From: Asticcacaulis sp.
Lineage (GTDB): Bacteria > Pseudomonadota > Alphaproteobacteria > Caulobacterales > Caulobacteraceae
Assembly: GCF_027484505.1 (NCBI RefSeq)
Contig: NZ_JAIXSV010000301.1
Span: 25,906 to 89,905 of the forward strand
Direction: 5' to 3'
DNA length: 64,000 bases
This document shows positions 25,120-34,061 of the stretch, piece by piece. The notes beneath the pieces were generated by a model. The model was given only the letters and a program-made list of their open reading frames with translations, was not told the DNA's origin and made no database searches. A program made the position numbers and the translations under genes. The number at the start of each line of letters is the position of its first letter. Position 1 is the stretch's first letter.

Positions 25120-25420
25120 GACCGGACCTTTGCTGACGGTTGTTAGCGCACCCCAAGGAGACCCTATATTTGCAAAAAATTCATTATAATGCAAACACAG
25201 TTCGATTGTGCCGATACGCGGGCTGGGAAGAGGTGCGTCATTATGCACCAGCGTCAGGGGCAGATTTGATGCGCCACGGGCCGAAACCTATGGCATATTG
25301 ATACTGGCCACGGGCGGAACAACCCACTATACCGGCTATGGTCAAACAGGGCGTTGAGACCCTGACAACAACCCACCGAGGGCCCGGTTTCTTTTGCGGA
25401 GACGGGGTTGAGATAAGTAC
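25120..25420. promoter_or_regulatory. Divergent region upstream of hemA
   Basis: This 301-base gap separates the divergent membrane-protein and hemA genes. It is AT-rich near 25165-25195, where tttgca (25169-25174) and tgcaaa (25190-25195) form an inverted repeat. A direct repeat gccacgggc occurs at 25273-25281 and 25307-25315. I see no full FNR/FixK box (TTGAT-N4-ATCAA) and no small gene. Confidence 0.35.
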
Positions 25421-26644
25421 ATGGATTACAACGCCGCATTCGAGGCCGCCATTGACGCCGTCCGCAAGGAAGGTCGTTACCGTGTTTTTGCCAATCTGAA
25501 GCGTCATCGCGGTGCCTTCCCGCGCGCCACCTGGCAGCGCGAGGACGGGAGCGAGCGCGACGTCACGGTCTGGTGTTCCAATGACTATCTCGGTCAGGGG
25601 CAGAACCCGGTGGTGATTGAGGCTATGCACCGCGCCATCGACGAAGCCGGTTCGGGCTCGGGTGGTACGCGCAATATCTCCGGTACAACCTGGTATCATA
25701 ACGAGCTTGAGGCCGAACTGGCCGATCTGCACCACAAAGAGGCCGCTCTGGTCTTCTCGTCGGGCTATGTCGCCAACGAAGCGACCCTGACGACCCTCTA
25801 CAAGATTTTGCCGGGCCTGATCATCTTTTCGGATGCGTTGAACCACGCCTCGATGATTGCGGGCATCCGCAATGGCGGCGGGGCGCGTCACGTCTTCCGT
25901 CACAACGATCTGGCGCACCTCGAAGAACTGCTGGCAGCGGCGCCGGTCAATGCGCCCAAGCTCATCGCTTTTGAGTCGGTCTATTCGATGGATGGCGATA
26001 TTGCCGACATCGCCGGGACCATCGCTCTGGCCAAAAAATACAACGCCCTGACCTATATCGACGAAGTGCACGCCGTGGGCCTCTACGGGGAGCGCGGGGC
26101 CGGAGTGGCTGAGCGCGACGGCGTGATGGATCAGATTGACATTATCGAAGGCACGCTCGGTAAGGCCTTCGGCATGATGGGCGGCTATATCGCCGGTAAG
26201 GCCGCCATGTGCGACGCCATCCGCCTGTGGGCCTCGGGCTTCATCTTCACCACCTCGCTGCCCCCGGCGGTGATGGCGGGTGCGGCGGCCAGCGTGCGCT
26301 GGCTGAAAGCGCACAATGAGCGCCGCATCGCCCATCAGGAACGCGCTCAGACCCTGATGCGTCGCTTCCGTGAACTGGGTATCCCGGTTTTGCCGTCGGT
26401 CAGCCACATCGTGCCGGTGCTGGTCGGTAATCCGGTCCATTGCAAGATGATTTCGGACATGCTGCTCAACGATTTCAACATCTATGTGCAGCCGATCAAC
26501 TACCCGACCGTGCCCAAGGGCACCGAGCGCCTGCGTTTCACGCCGTCGCCGGACCATGACGACGACATGATGGACGAACTGGTCAAGGCGATGGATAAGC
26601 TGTGGAGCCACTGCAATGTGGCCCGTATGCCGGCGGTGGCCTGA
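25421..26644 (+). CDS. hemA: 5-aminolevulinate synthase
   Basis: ALAS condenses glycine and succinyl-CoA with pyridoxal phosphate, the Shemin route to heme used by alphaproteobacteria. The 407-residue protein has the glycine-rich motif [13 protein letters not shown], the conserved H in [10 protein letters not shown], the PLP-contact [10 protein letters not shown], and the Schiff-base lysine in [10 protein letters not shown] (K248). Length and motifs are typical and distinguish it from the related BioF and Kbl enzymes. An addiction-module pair begins 39 bases downstream and may be partly read from the hemA promoter. Confidence 0.96.
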   Translation: MDYNAAFEAAIDAVRKEGRYRVFANLKRHRGAFPRATWQREDGSERDVTVWCSNDYLGQGQNPVVIEAMHRAIDEAGSGSGGTRNISGTTWYHNELEAELADLHHKEAALVFSSGYVANEATLTTLYKILPGLIIFSDALNHASMIAGIRNGGGARHVFRHNDLAHLEELLAAAPVNAPKLIAFESVYSMDGDIADIAGTIALAKKYNALTYIDEVHAVGLYGERGAGVAERDGVMDQIDIIEGTLGKAFGMMGGYIAGKAAMCDAIRLWASGFIFTTSLPPAVMAGAAASVRWLKAHNERRIAHQERAQTLMRRFRELGIPVLPSVSHIVPVLVGNPVHCKMISDMLLNDFNIYVQPINYPTVPKGTERLRFTPSPDHDDDMMDELVKAMDKLWSHCNVARMPAVA

Positions 26645-26683
26645 CGTCTTGGCAGATCAGGGGTTTGGGAGTATCCTGAATCC

Positions 26684-26959
26684 ATGAATGCTGTGTCCAA
26701 AATTGCGATCTCTGATCTGACGGTTGAGGAACGCCTCGAGCTGATCGAGGCGTTGTGGGATAGTCTTGAGGACGACACGGATTTGTCTCCGGCTCAAATG
26801 GAAAAACGTGATCGTCATCTGGCGGTGATCGACGGCCCTGTGCCCCCGTCCCATCTGGCTGAATTAGAACGTCGCATGGAAACCTTTGAGCAAGACAAAG
26901 CGGATTCCGTGCCTTGGGACGTTTTCCGAGAGCAACTCGCAAATAAATACGGCTTTTGA
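26684..26959 (+). CDS. Addiction module component (antitoxin)
   Basis: This 91-residue helical protein resembles the putative addiction module component family, whose core LTVEERLELIEALWDSL is visible at residues 12-28. It is followed by a conserved DRHLAVIDG-like segment and the tryptophan-containing VPWDVFREQL near the end. Members are usually encoded just before a RelE/ParE toxin, as here with three bases between stop and start. It lacks an evident helix-turn-helix, so whether it binds its own promoter is unclear. Confidence 0.85.
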   Translation: MNAVSKIAISDLTVEERLELIEALWDSLEDDTDLSPAQMEKRDRHLAVIDGPVPPSHLAELERRMETFEQDKADSVPWDVFREQLANKYGF

Positions 26960-26962
26960 CGA

Positions 26963-27262
26963 ATGCACGACATCCGCATCGGGCCTGCCGCGCAAGCTGA
27001 TGTCGATGCCGTGTGCAGATGGTATGAGAGCGAACGTCCGGAGGTTGTGCGGCTCTGGCTTGAGGCGTTTGATTGGGCGCTGAAAAGTGTAAGAAAACAT
27101 CCGCAGCGGTACGTTTTGATTGCCGAGAATATTCGACGCATTAAATTGCGGCGGCATTCGTACACGTTGTACTACCGCTTTAGCGAAAATGAGATTGAAG
27201 TTCTGGGCATTTTTCATGATCGGCAAAGCCCCGATCGCTGGCAAAGCCGTTTCAGGGAGTAA
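26963..27262 (+). CDS. RelE/ParE-family toxin
   Basis: The 99-residue protein of the RelE/ParE superfamily is probably the toxin of the pair. It has the typical order of an N-terminal strand (IRIGPAAQADVDA), two helices (CRWYESERPEVVRLWLEAFDWALKSVRKHPQRY), and a sheet with RRIKLRRHSYTLYYRF and VLGIFHDRQSPDRW. The His-x-Arg-x-Pro end is ParE-like. ParE proteins poison gyrase while RelE proteins cut mRNA; sequence alone does not decide. Base composition is slightly less GC-rich than neighbouring core genes, in keeping with acquisition. Confidence 0.87.
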   Translation: MHDIRIGPAAQADVDAVCRWYESERPEVVRLWLEAFDWALKSVRKHPQRYVLIAENIRRIKLRRHSYTLYYRFSENEIEVLGIFHDRQSPDRWQSRFRE

Positions 27263-27265
27263 CCC

Positions 27266-27475
27266 ATGTCCGAATTTCTCCTCGAACTTCAGCGCAACGG
27301 GGCCTATCTGAAGGTTACGGCGGTCGATCCGGTGTCGGGTGAGGAAGTCTCGACACTGGGGCCCGCCACGGACCCGGAAGCAGTCAAACGGCTGGCGGTG
27401 CAGAAGCTGAAAAACCGCCTCGAAGCGCTCAAGCCGCAACCTTTGAACCGCGGACGTGGCGGCATTATTTGCTAA
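27266..27475 (+). CDS. DUF6898-like small protein
   Basis: This 69-residue protein has the N-terminal pattern EFLLELQRNGAYLKVTAVDPVSGEEVS and a C-terminal basic helix. It looks like a small alphaproteobacterial family (DUF6898) whose genes are often found near glyA or other housekeeping genes; this recall was not searched. No function is known to me. ATG 27266 lies four bases after the toxin stop, so it may be co-transcribed with the addiction module by accident of insertion. Confidence 0.65.
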   Translation: MSEFLLELQRNGAYLKVTAVDPVSGEEVSTLGPATDPEAVKRLAVQKLKNRLEALKPQPLNRGRGGIIC

Positions 27476-27593
27476 ACCCCAGGATCAGACGTTTTCGCTT
27501 GGATTCGCTGTCTCAAAGGTTTAACAGACGCGCAATTTCGGACGATGCGCTATATATAGTGCCGACCTTCCTCCAGACGACAGGATAAAGCTC

Positions 27594-28889
27594 GTGAACG
27601 CTCCCGCTTCCTTCATCCCGCAAGGCTATTTCAACAGCGACCTGGCCCATGCCGACCCGGCCGTTCTGGCGGCGATCAAGGGCGAACTGACCCGTCAGCA
27701 GGATCAGATCGAGCTGATCGCTTCGGAAAACATCGTCTCCAAGGCCGTGCTGGAGGCGCAGGGCTCGGTCCTGACCAACAAATACGCCGAAGGCTATCCG
27801 GGCCGCCGCTATTATGGCGGGTGCGAATATGCCGACGAAGTCGAAAAGCTGGCCATCGAGCGCGCCAAGCAACTGTTTAACTGCGCTTTTGCCAATGTGC
27901 AGCCGCATTCTGGGGCCAATGCCAATCAGGCGGTCTTCTTCTCGCTGCTGCAACCGGGCGACACCTATATGGGTATGGATCTGGCTTGTGGCGGTCACCT
28001 GACGCACGGTTCGCCCGCCAACCAGTCGGGCAAGTGGTTCAAGGTCGTCCCCTATGGCGTGCGCGAAGACAACCACCTGATCGACTATGATAAGGTCGAA
28101 GCGCTGGCCAAGGAACATCAGCCGAAGCTGATCATCGCCGGGGCCTCCAACTACAGCCGCCACATCGACTTTGCCCGCTTCCGTCAGATCGCCGACAGCG
28201 TCGGGGCCTATCTGTTTGTCGATATGGCCCACTATGCCGGTCTGGTCGCCGGCGGCGTCTATCCGGACCCGCTGCCGCACGCCCACGTCGTCACCACCAC
28301 CACGCACAAGACCCTGCGCGGTCCGCGCGGCGGCCTGATCCTCTCCAATGACGAAGCGCTGGGCAAAAAGATCAATTCGGCGGTCTTCCCCGGCCTTCAG
28401 GGCGGCCCGCTGATGCACGTTATCGCCGCCAAGGCCGTGGCCTTTGGTGAGGCGCTGCAACCGGAATTCAAGGCCTATGCGGCGCAGGTCGTGGCCAATG
28501 CCCGCGTGCTGGCCGAAACCCTGATGGCGCGCGGTCTGGGCGTCGTCTCCGGCGGCACCGACAGCCACGTGATGTCGGTCGATCTGCGCCCCAAGGGCCA
28601 GACCGGCAAGGCGACCGAGCACGCGCTGGAAGAGGCCTTCATCACCTGCAACAAGAACGGCATCCCGTTCGATCCGCAACCCTTCACCATCACCTCCGGT
28701 GTGCGTCTGGGCACCCCGGCAGGCACGACCCGCGGCTTCCGCGAGGAAGAGTTCCGCCTGATCGGCAACCTGATCGCTGATGTGGTCGATGGCATGGCCT
28801 CGAACTCCGGCGCGCCGGATGAGGCCGTGACGGCGAAGGTGCGCGCGCAGGTCAAGACCCTGACCCAGCGCTTCCCGATCTACGGCTAA
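27594..28889 (+). CDS. glyA: Serine hydroxymethyltransferase
   Basis: GlyA interconverts serine and glycine with tetrahydrofolate, the main source of one-carbon units. The 431-residue PLP enzyme has [19 protein letters not shown], the folate-contact [26 protein letters not shown], the Schiff-base lysine in [16 protein letters not shown] (K239) and the C-terminal [17 protein letters not shown]. The start is GTG 27594. The gene has its own upstream region; nrdR follows after nine bases, beginning a run of closely spaced genes that reaches thiL. Confidence 0.97.
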   Translation: MNAPASFIPQGYFNSDLAHADPAVLAAIKGELTRQQDQIELIASENIVSKAVLEAQGSVLTNKYAEGYPGRRYYGGCEYADEVEKLAIERAKQLFNCAFANVQPHSGANANQAVFFSLLQPGDTYMGMDLACGGHLTHGSPANQSGKWFKVVPYGVREDNHLIDYDKVEALAKEHQPKLIIAGASNYSRHIDFARFRQIADSVGAYLFVDMAHYAGLVAGGVYPDPLPHAHVVTTTTHKTLRGPRGGLILSNDEALGKKINSAVFPGLQGGPLMHVIAAKAVAFGEALQPEFKAYAAQVVANARVLAETLMARGLGVVSGGTDSHVMSVDLRPKGQTGKATEHALEEAFITCNKNGIPFDPQPFTITSGVRLGTPAGTTRGFREEEFRLIGNLIADVVDGMASNSGAPDEAVTAKVRAQVKTLTQRFPIYG

Positions 28890-28898
28890 GGTGCGGTC

Positions 28899-29468
28899 AT
28901 GCGCTGCCCCTTCTGCGGAAACCCGGAAACCCAGGTCAAGGACTCCCGTCCCTCCGAGGATGGGGCAGCCATTCGTCGTCGCCGCTCGTGCAGCGAATGC
29001 GGCGGGCGATTCACCACCTTTGAGCGGGTGCAGTTGCGCGAACTGATTATTGTCAAACGTTCGGGCCGCCGCACGCCGTTTGACCGTGAAAAGCTGGAAC
29101 GCTCGATTTCGCTTGCAACACGCAAGCGACAGATCGACCCGGAGCGCATTGACCGCATGGTGTCGGGCATTGTGCGTCAGCTCGAAAGCCTGGGCGAGAC
29201 CGAAATCGGCTCTGAAGTGGTCGGCGAACTGATCATGAAGGCCCTGCGCTCGCTCGATTCCGTGGCCTATGTGCGCTATGCCTCGGTCTATCGGGACTTT
29301 CAGGAAACCTCTGATTTCGCGAAATTTCTGGGGGCGGAGGGCTTTGACAGCGAGGGTATAGACGTCCCGCTGACGCCCGCTCCGGCCGGCAATCCCGACC
29401 CCAAGGACCCGTCGCCCATCCGTCAGGGGCTGGGCGAGCAGGACCTCTCTGCCACCGATGATGCGTGA
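28899..29468 (+). CDS. nrdR: Transcriptional repressor NrdR
   Basis: NrdR is a zinc-ribbon and ATP-cone protein that represses ribonucleotide reductase genes when dATP is high. Zinc ligands are visible as C3, C6, C31 and C34. The ATP-cone spans residues 49 to about 140 ([19 protein letters not shown]). The protein is 189 residues, about 30 longer than usual, owing to an acidic and proline-rich C-terminal tail after [15 protein letters not shown]. Adjacent glyA and rib genes are conserved partners in proteobacteria. Confidence 0.95.
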   Translation: MRCPFCGNPETQVKDSRPSEDGAAIRRRRSCSECGGRFTTFERVQLRELIIVKRSGRRTPFDREKLERSISLATRKRQIDPERIDRMVSGIVRQLESLGETEIGSEVVGELIMKALRSLDSVAYVRYASVYRDFQETSDFAKFLGAEGFDSEGIDVPLTPAPAGNPDPKDPSPIRQGLGEQDLSATDDA

Positions 29469-29480
29469 AGCCGGGGCATT

Positions 29481-30131
29481 ATGATCCGTCCGTTCGTCAC
29501 GCTCAAACTGGCCACCACCCTCGACGGGCGCATCGCCACCCATACGGGCGAAAGCCGCTGGATCACCGGTGAGCCCGCCCGCCGCGCCGTGCACGAACTG
29601 CGGGCCTCGCATGATGCTGTGCTGGTCGGCATCGAAACCGTCCTGAAAGACGATCCCGAACTGACCGTGCGTTTGCAGGGCTATGAGGGCTATCAGCCGG
29701 CGCGAGTCGTTCTGGATTCGCGCGGGCGCATCCCGCTGCACTCCAAGCTGGTGCAGACGGCACGCGTCATCCCGACCTATGTGGTGACGACGCACGACCT
29801 CAATCCTGAGCTGGTCTCGCTGGGGGTGCGGCCATTGAAGGTCGCTTCACGGCATCAGCGCGTGGACCTGATCGCGGCGCTGGAAGCACTGAATGCCGCC
29901 GGGATCGACCGCCTGTTTGTCGAAGGCGGCGGGCAGATCGCCACGGCCTTTGTCAAGCTGGGTGCGGTGGACCGACTGGAATGGTTCCGCGCGCCCACTA
30001 TATTGGGCGGTGACGGTCGCGCCGTGATCGGTTTTCTCGACATTGCGGACATCAACCGGGTGATCCGTTTCACCCGCGTGGGCGTTCAAGCGGTAGGCGA
30101 CGATTTGTGGGAAAGCTACGAGTTGGAGTAG
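29481..30131 (+). CDS. RibD C-terminal reductase domain protein, deaminase domain absent
   Basis: This is a stand-alone 5-amino-6-(5-phosphoribosylamino)uracil reductase-like protein of 216 residues. It begins RPFVTLKLATTLDGRIAT and has GESRWITGEPARRAVHELRA and GIETVLKDDPELTVR, the start of the DHFR-like RibD reductase domain. It then has FVEGGGQIATAFVKLG, the NADPH loop. The N-terminal cytidine-deaminase half of bifunctional RibD is missing, and the 12 bases before it leave no room for one. The gene sits where ribD is expected, just before ribE. Either the deaminase is encoded elsewhere, or this is not the main RibD. Substrate assignment is inferred from context. Confidence 0.85.
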   Translation: MIRPFVTLKLATTLDGRIATHTGESRWITGEPARRAVHELRASHDAVLVGIETVLKDDPELTVRLQGYEGYQPARVVLDSRGRIPLHSKLVQTARVIPTYVVTTHDLNPELVSLGVRPLKVASRHQRVDLIAALEALNAAGIDRLFVEGGGQIATAFVKLGAVDRLEWFRAPTILGGDGRAVIGFLDIADINRVIRFTRVGVQAVGDDLWESYELE

Positions 30132-30173
30132 CGCCGTCTCCGTTTGACGGAGAGAGGCAAGTAAGGACGCAGT

Positions 30174-30764
30174 ATGTTTACAGGCATCATCACCGATAAA
30201 GGCACCCTGACCGCCATTGACCGCCACGAGGGCGGGGCGCGCTTTGAGGTGCAGACTGCCTATGACCTTTCGACCGTCGATATCGGGGCCTCGATCGCTC
30301 ATTCCGGCTGCTGCCTGACCGTGGTGGAAAAGCGTGGTGACCGCTACACGCTGGATTTGTCGAACGAGACTCTGGCCGTTACCACGCTCGATAACTGGCG
30401 CGTTGGCGACCGCGTGAACCTGGAGCGGGCGCTGAAGGTCGGCGACGAACTGGGCGGTCATATCGTGTCGGGTCACGTGGATGGGGTGGGGGAACTGATC
30501 AGCCTCACCGAAGACGGTGACGCCTATCGTCTGAAGGTGCGTGTGCCGCGCCCGCTGCACCGCTATATCGCGCACAAGGGTTCGATAGCGCTGGATGGTA
30601 TCTCGCTCACGGTCAATGGGGTCGAAGACGATGTGTTCGGCGTGGCCATCATTCCGCACACCTGGACGCACACCACCCTCAGTGACCGCAGGGTGGGCGA
30701 CAAGTTAAACCTTGAGATCGACCTGATGGCACGCTATGCCGCGCGCTGGCGCGAGACAGTCTAA
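30174..30764 (+). CDS. ribE: Riboflavin synthase, alpha subunit
   Basis: RibE converts two 6,7-dimethyl-8-ribityllumazine molecules into riboflavin and a pyrimidine. The 196-residue protein has the two lumazine-binding repeats: MFTGIITDKGTL with GCCLTVV, and GGHIVSGHVDGVGEL with GSIALDGISLTVNGV. It begins with the invariant MFTGI. Upstream and downstream genes belong to the same pathway. No FMN riboswitch sequence is visible in the gaps of this cluster. Some species name this gene ribC. Confidence 0.95.
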   Translation: MFTGIITDKGTLTAIDRHEGGARFEVQTAYDLSTVDIGASIAHSGCCLTVVEKRGDRYTLDLSNETLAVTTLDNWRVGDRVNLERALKVGDELGGHIVSGHVDGVGELISLTEDGDAYRLKVRVPRPLHRYIAHKGSIALDGISLTVNGVEDDVFGVAIIPHTWTHTTLSDRRVGDKLNLEIDLMARYAARWRETV

Positions 30765-30821
30765 ACTCCGCGCACCCTGTTCCTACGCTCCTGTGAGGGG
30801 GCGTACTCGTAAGAGATAGCC

Positions 30822-31961
30822 ATGACCTTCAACCGTATCGCCACCGACCTCAATCCGGTCAGCTCCGAAAGCCCCATCTCGACCATCGAGGATATTCTGG
30901 AGGACGCCCGCAATGGCCGCCCCTATATCCTTGTCGATGCCGAGGACCGCGAAAACGAGGGCGACATCTGCATCCCGGCTCAGATGGCGACGCCGGACGT
31001 GGTCAACTTCATGGCGCGCTTCGGGCGCGGCCTGATCTGTCTGGCCATTACAGGCGAGCGTTCGCGTCAGTTGCGCCTGCCGCCGATGGCCGCTGAAAAC
31101 GGCGCACGCAACGGCACGGCCTTTACGGTGGCGATTGAGGCCAAGGACGGCATCACTACCGGCATTTCGGCCCACGACCGCGCCCGTACCATCGCTGTGG
31201 CCATCGACCAGACCAAGGGCTATGACGATATCGTCAGTCCCGGTCACGTCTTCCCGCTGGTGGCGCGGGATGGCGGTGTGCTGGTGCGCGCCGGTCATAC
31301 CGAGGCCGTGGTCGATATTTCGCGCATGGCGGGCCTCTATCCGGCGGGCGTCATCTGTGAGGTGATGAACGACGACGGGACGATGGCGCGCCTGCCCGAC
31401 CTGATCAAATTCGCCCAGACACACGGCCTGAAGATCGGCACCATTGCCGACCTGATTGCCTATCGCCGGCGCACCGAACGCTTCGTTGATCGCGTGCTGG
31501 AAAAGCCGTTTGAAAGCCAGTGGGGCGGTCCGTTCCGCCTGTTTGTCTATCGCAACCGCCTCGATCAGAGCGAACATATCGCGCTGGTCAAGCATCAGCC
31601 GGTGCCGAACAAGGCGACCCTGGTGCGGATGCATCAACTCGATGTGGCCGCGGACGTGCTGGGGGCCTCGGACGGTCGCGCCGGTCTGGTCGAACAGGCG
31701 ATGAAGGCGTTGGCGGCCTATGACGGCCCGGCGGTGATGGTCATGCTGCGCGACCTCGACCCCAAGGTGATCTCCAACCGCTTTTCTGCTGATGAAGCGG
31801 GCGCGCCTCAGCCGCGCGGCCTTCGCGATTATGGCGTCGGGGCGCAGATTTTGCTCGATCTGGGGGTGCGCGACATGATCGCCCTGTCGGACTCCAAGCC
31901 GAAGCCCGCGGCACTGGAAGGTTACGGGCTTCAGATCATCGACTGGAAACCTCTCAGCTAA
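30822..31961 (+). CDS. ribB: 3,4-dihydroxy-2-butanone 4-phosphate synthase fused to a degenerate GTP cyclohydrolase II-like domain
   Basis: The N-terminal domain (about residues 20-225) is an intact DHBP synthase with DAEDRENEGDICI and the later AGHTEAVVDISRMAGL. The C-terminal domain is recognisably RibA-like (RDYGVGAQILLDLGV near the end). It lacks, however, the zinc cysteines of the motif CLTGD-x-F-x-S-x-RCDC, reading MHQLDVAADVLGASDGRAGL instead, and lacks the QEGRGIGL loop. GTP cyclohydrolase II activity is therefore unlikely. Similar fusions with an inactive second domain are known in rhizobia. 379 residues, normal for RibBA. The symbol is given for the intact half only. Confidence 0.92.
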   Translation: MTFNRIATDLNPVSSESPISTIEDILEDARNGRPYILVDAEDRENEGDICIPAQMATPDVVNFMARFGRGLICLAITGERSRQLRLPPMAAENGARNGTAFTVAIEAKDGITTGISAHDRARTIAVAIDQTKGYDDIVSPGHVFPLVARDGGVLVRAGHTEAVVDISRMAGLYPAGVICEVMNDDGTMARLPDLIKFAQTHGLKIGTIADLIAYRRRTERFVDRVLEKPFESQWGGPFRLFVYRNRLDQSEHIALVKHQPVPNKATLVRMHQLDVAADVLGASDGRAGLVEQAMKALAAYDGPAVMVMLRDLDPKVISNRFSADEAGAPQPRGLRDYGVGAQILLDLGVRDMIALSDSKPKPAALEGYGLQIIDWKPLS

Positions 31962-32046
31962 ACGCACCCTGTCGTCAGATTTGGCTTTTTATGTTCCGGA
32001 TTTGTAAGTAAGTACAGACATACATTATCCCCCAAGGATTGAACTC

Positions 32047-32517
32047 TTGACCATTGATACCCCCCTGCGCATCCTCATCGTCGAAAGCCGTTTCTATGAG
32101 GACATTTCCGATGAGCTTCTGGCCGGTGCCAAGGCGGCGCTGGAAGCCTATGGCGCGGAATATGACGTGATCACCGTGCCGGGGGCGTTTGAGGTGCCGG
32201 GCGCCATCGCTATGGCCGAAGATGCGTCTCAGGGCCCCGCCGGGCGCAAATATGACGGCTATGTCGCGCTGGGCTGCGTCATCCGTGGTGAGACGACCCA
32301 CTATGACTATGTGTGCGAGGAATCGGCACGCGGCCTGATGGACCTCACGCTGAAACAGCTTCTGTGCATCGGTTACGGTATTCTGACGGTCGAGGACGAG
32401 GATCAGGCCTGGGCCCGTGCCCGCCGCTCGGAAGGCGACAAGGGCGGCACGGTCGCCAAGGTGGCGCTCGACATGATTGCCCTGAAAAAGGCCCTGCGCG
32501 GAGGCAATCATGGTTGA
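32047..32517 (+). CDS. ribH: 6,7-dimethyl-8-ribityllumazine synthase
   Basis: RibH condenses dihydroxybutanone phosphate with the ribitylaminopyrimidine and often forms a 60-mer shell. The 156-residue protein has [23 protein letters not shown] and [12 protein letters not shown] with the catalytic histidine. Start codon TTG 32047 is preceded by AAGGA at a suitable distance. Its stop lies inside the start of nusB (overlap of eight bases), so translation is coupled. Pathway neighbours are directly upstream. Confidence 0.95.
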   Translation: MTIDTPLRILIVESRFYEDISDELLAGAKAALEAYGAEYDVITVPGAFEVPGAIAMAEDASQGPAGRKYDGYVALGCVIRGETTHYDYVCEESARGLMDLTLKQLLCIGYGILTVEDEDQAWARARRSEGDKGGTVAKVALDMIALKKALRGGNHG

Positions 32518-33043
32518 TCCGCTGAGCCTGAAATCGGTCATCGAGCAACTGAACGCCAATGAGGCCGCCGAGTCCGGACGCCTGTCGCTCAAGGAAAAGC
32601 GCGCCCGCACCGTGGCGCGCCTGGTGCTGGTGCAGGCCCTCTATCAGATGGAAATTGCCGGGACGGGCGTCGAGTCGGTGATCCGTGAATTTGCCGACTT
32701 CCGCTTTGATGGCAACATCGAAGGCGAGGGCGGCGAGGAGCAGCGTCTGGGTACGGCCGATGAAGCCTTTTTCGCCGACGGTCTGCGCACCATTGTCAAG
32801 GCTCAGGCTGAGATTGACGTGCTGATTGCCGAGCGTCTGGCGTCTAACTGGCGTCTTGACCGCATCGACACCACGCTGCGCGCCATCCTGCGCGCCGGGG
32901 CGTGGGAGTTGAAATTCCGCCCCGATGTCGCCGTAGAGGTGGTGATCAACGAATATGTTGAGATCGCCAAGGCCTTCTTCGGCAATGAAGAGGCGCGGTT
33001 CGTCAACGGCGCTTTGGACGGTATCGCCAAGGACGCGAGGTAA
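32510..33043 (+). CDS. nusB: Transcription antitermination factor NusB
   Basis: NusB binds boxA RNA with NusE (S10) to promote rRNA antitermination. The 177-residue all-helical protein has [18 protein letters not shown], an acidic insertion in the middle (EGEGGEEQ), [22 protein letters not shown] and [25 protein letters not shown], the family signatures. Pairing ribH-nusB-thiL is common in proteobacteria. Translation begins within ribH. Confidence 0.95.
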   Translation: MVDPLSLKSVIEQLNANEAAESGRLSLKEKRARTVARLVLVQALYQMEIAGTGVESVIREFADFRFDGNIEGEGGEEQRLGTADEAFFADGLRTIVKAQAEIDVLIAERLASNWRLDRIDTTLRAILRAGAWELKFRPDVAVEVVINEYVEIAKAFFGNEEARFVNGALDGIAKDAR

Positions 33044-33050
33044 GCCTCAG

Positions 33051-34013
33051 ATGACCGGCGACAACAGCGAATTCAGCGTCATCGACCGGTTGTTCAAGCC
33101 TTTGGCCGGACTGAATGCCGAAGCCCGCGGCCTGATTGACGATGTGGCGGTGCTTGGCGCGCGCGAAGGCTATGACCTTGTGGTCACCACCGACGCCATG
33201 GTCGAAGGGGTGCACTTCCTTTCGACCGATCCGCTCGATCAGGTGGCGCGCAAGCTTTTGCGGGTCAATATTTCCGACCTCGTGGCCAAGGGGGCCGACC
33301 CCTATGGCTATCAACTCCTGACCGCCTGGCCCAAGGGCATGGCCTATGAGGGCAAGGCGGCCTTTGCGGCGGGCCTGCGCCTCGATCAGGATGAATTTGA
33401 TTTCGACCTGTTCGGCGGAGACACGGTTTCGACCGAAGGGCCTTTGCTGCTCAGCATTACCGCCTTTGGTCATGCGCCTGTAGGCCGCGCCCTGTCGCGC
33501 GCCGGCGCGCGGGTGGGGGACCGTCTGCTGGTCGGGGGCTTTATCGGCGACGCCCATCTGGGCCTGCGCGTGCTGCGTGGGGAGTTTGATGAGCTGTCTG
33601 AGGCGCACAAGGCGCATCTGGTGCAGGCCTATCGCCTGCCGCAGCCGCGCGACGATCTGGCCGAAGTGGTGCTTGACCATGCCCATGCGTCGATGGACGT
33701 GTCCGACGGTCTGATCGCCGATGCCTTACACATGGCCAGAGCCTCTGAGGTGGCCCTGGTGATCGACCTCGACCGCGTACCGACCTCAGCCGCGGCGCGC
33801 GCCGCTATCGCGCTGGGGGCCGATGTGACTGATCTGATTACTGGCGGCGACGATTATCAGATCCTGTGCACGGCTAATACTTCCGGGGCTGAGGCTTTGA
33901 AGGCCGCCGGTTTCCACGAAATCGGCCATTGCGAAGCCGGCACCGGCGAGGTCTCGGTCATCAGCGGCGGCAAGGTCATCGAGATCGAGGACAAGGGTTG
34001 GGTCCACGTCTGA
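33051..34013 (+). CDS. thiL: Thiamine-monophosphate kinase
   Basis: ThiL phosphorylates thiamine monophosphate to thiamine pyrophosphate. The 320-residue protein has DDVAVLGAREGYDLVVTTDAMVEGVHF, LLRVNISDLVAKGADPYGY, the GGDTV motif, MDVSDGLIADALHMA and TGGDDYQILC, all of the AIR-synthase-like fold. ATG 33051 starts MTGDNSEFSVIDRLFKPL, the usual N terminus. It ends the riboflavin-nusB transcript, after which a separate secreted-protein gene begins. Confidence 0.95.
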   Translation: MTGDNSEFSVIDRLFKPLAGLNAEARGLIDDVAVLGAREGYDLVVTTDAMVEGVHFLSTDPLDQVARKLLRVNISDLVAKGADPYGYQLLTAWPKGMAYEGKAAFAAGLRLDQDEFDFDLFGGDTVSTEGPLLLSITAFGHAPVGRALSRAGARVGDRLLVGGFIGDAHLGLRVLRGEFDELSEAHKAHLVQAYRLPQPRDDLAEVVLDHAHASMDVSDGLIADALHMARASEVALVIDLDRVPTSAAARAAIALGADVTDLITGGDDYQILCTANTSGAEALKAAGFHEIGHCEAGTGEVSVISGGKVIEIEDKGWVHV

Positions 34014-34061
34014 GGCTTTGACCTAAACGGCTTCTAAACCGTTTTCGCCTACACTCAGGCT

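Noticed and set aside
25120..25420. FNR/FixK box upstream of hemA
   Set aside because: Only one half-site (ttgat near 25298) is present, without the inverted partner at the right spacing.
27513..29795. 760-codon open frame on the minus strand
   Set aside because: Antisense to glyA, nrdR and the RibD-like gene; composition is that of a shadow frame.
30132..32046. Possible FMN riboswitch before ribE, ribB or ribH
   Set aside because: The gaps are short and lack the conserved RFN-element cores; no such structure is visible.
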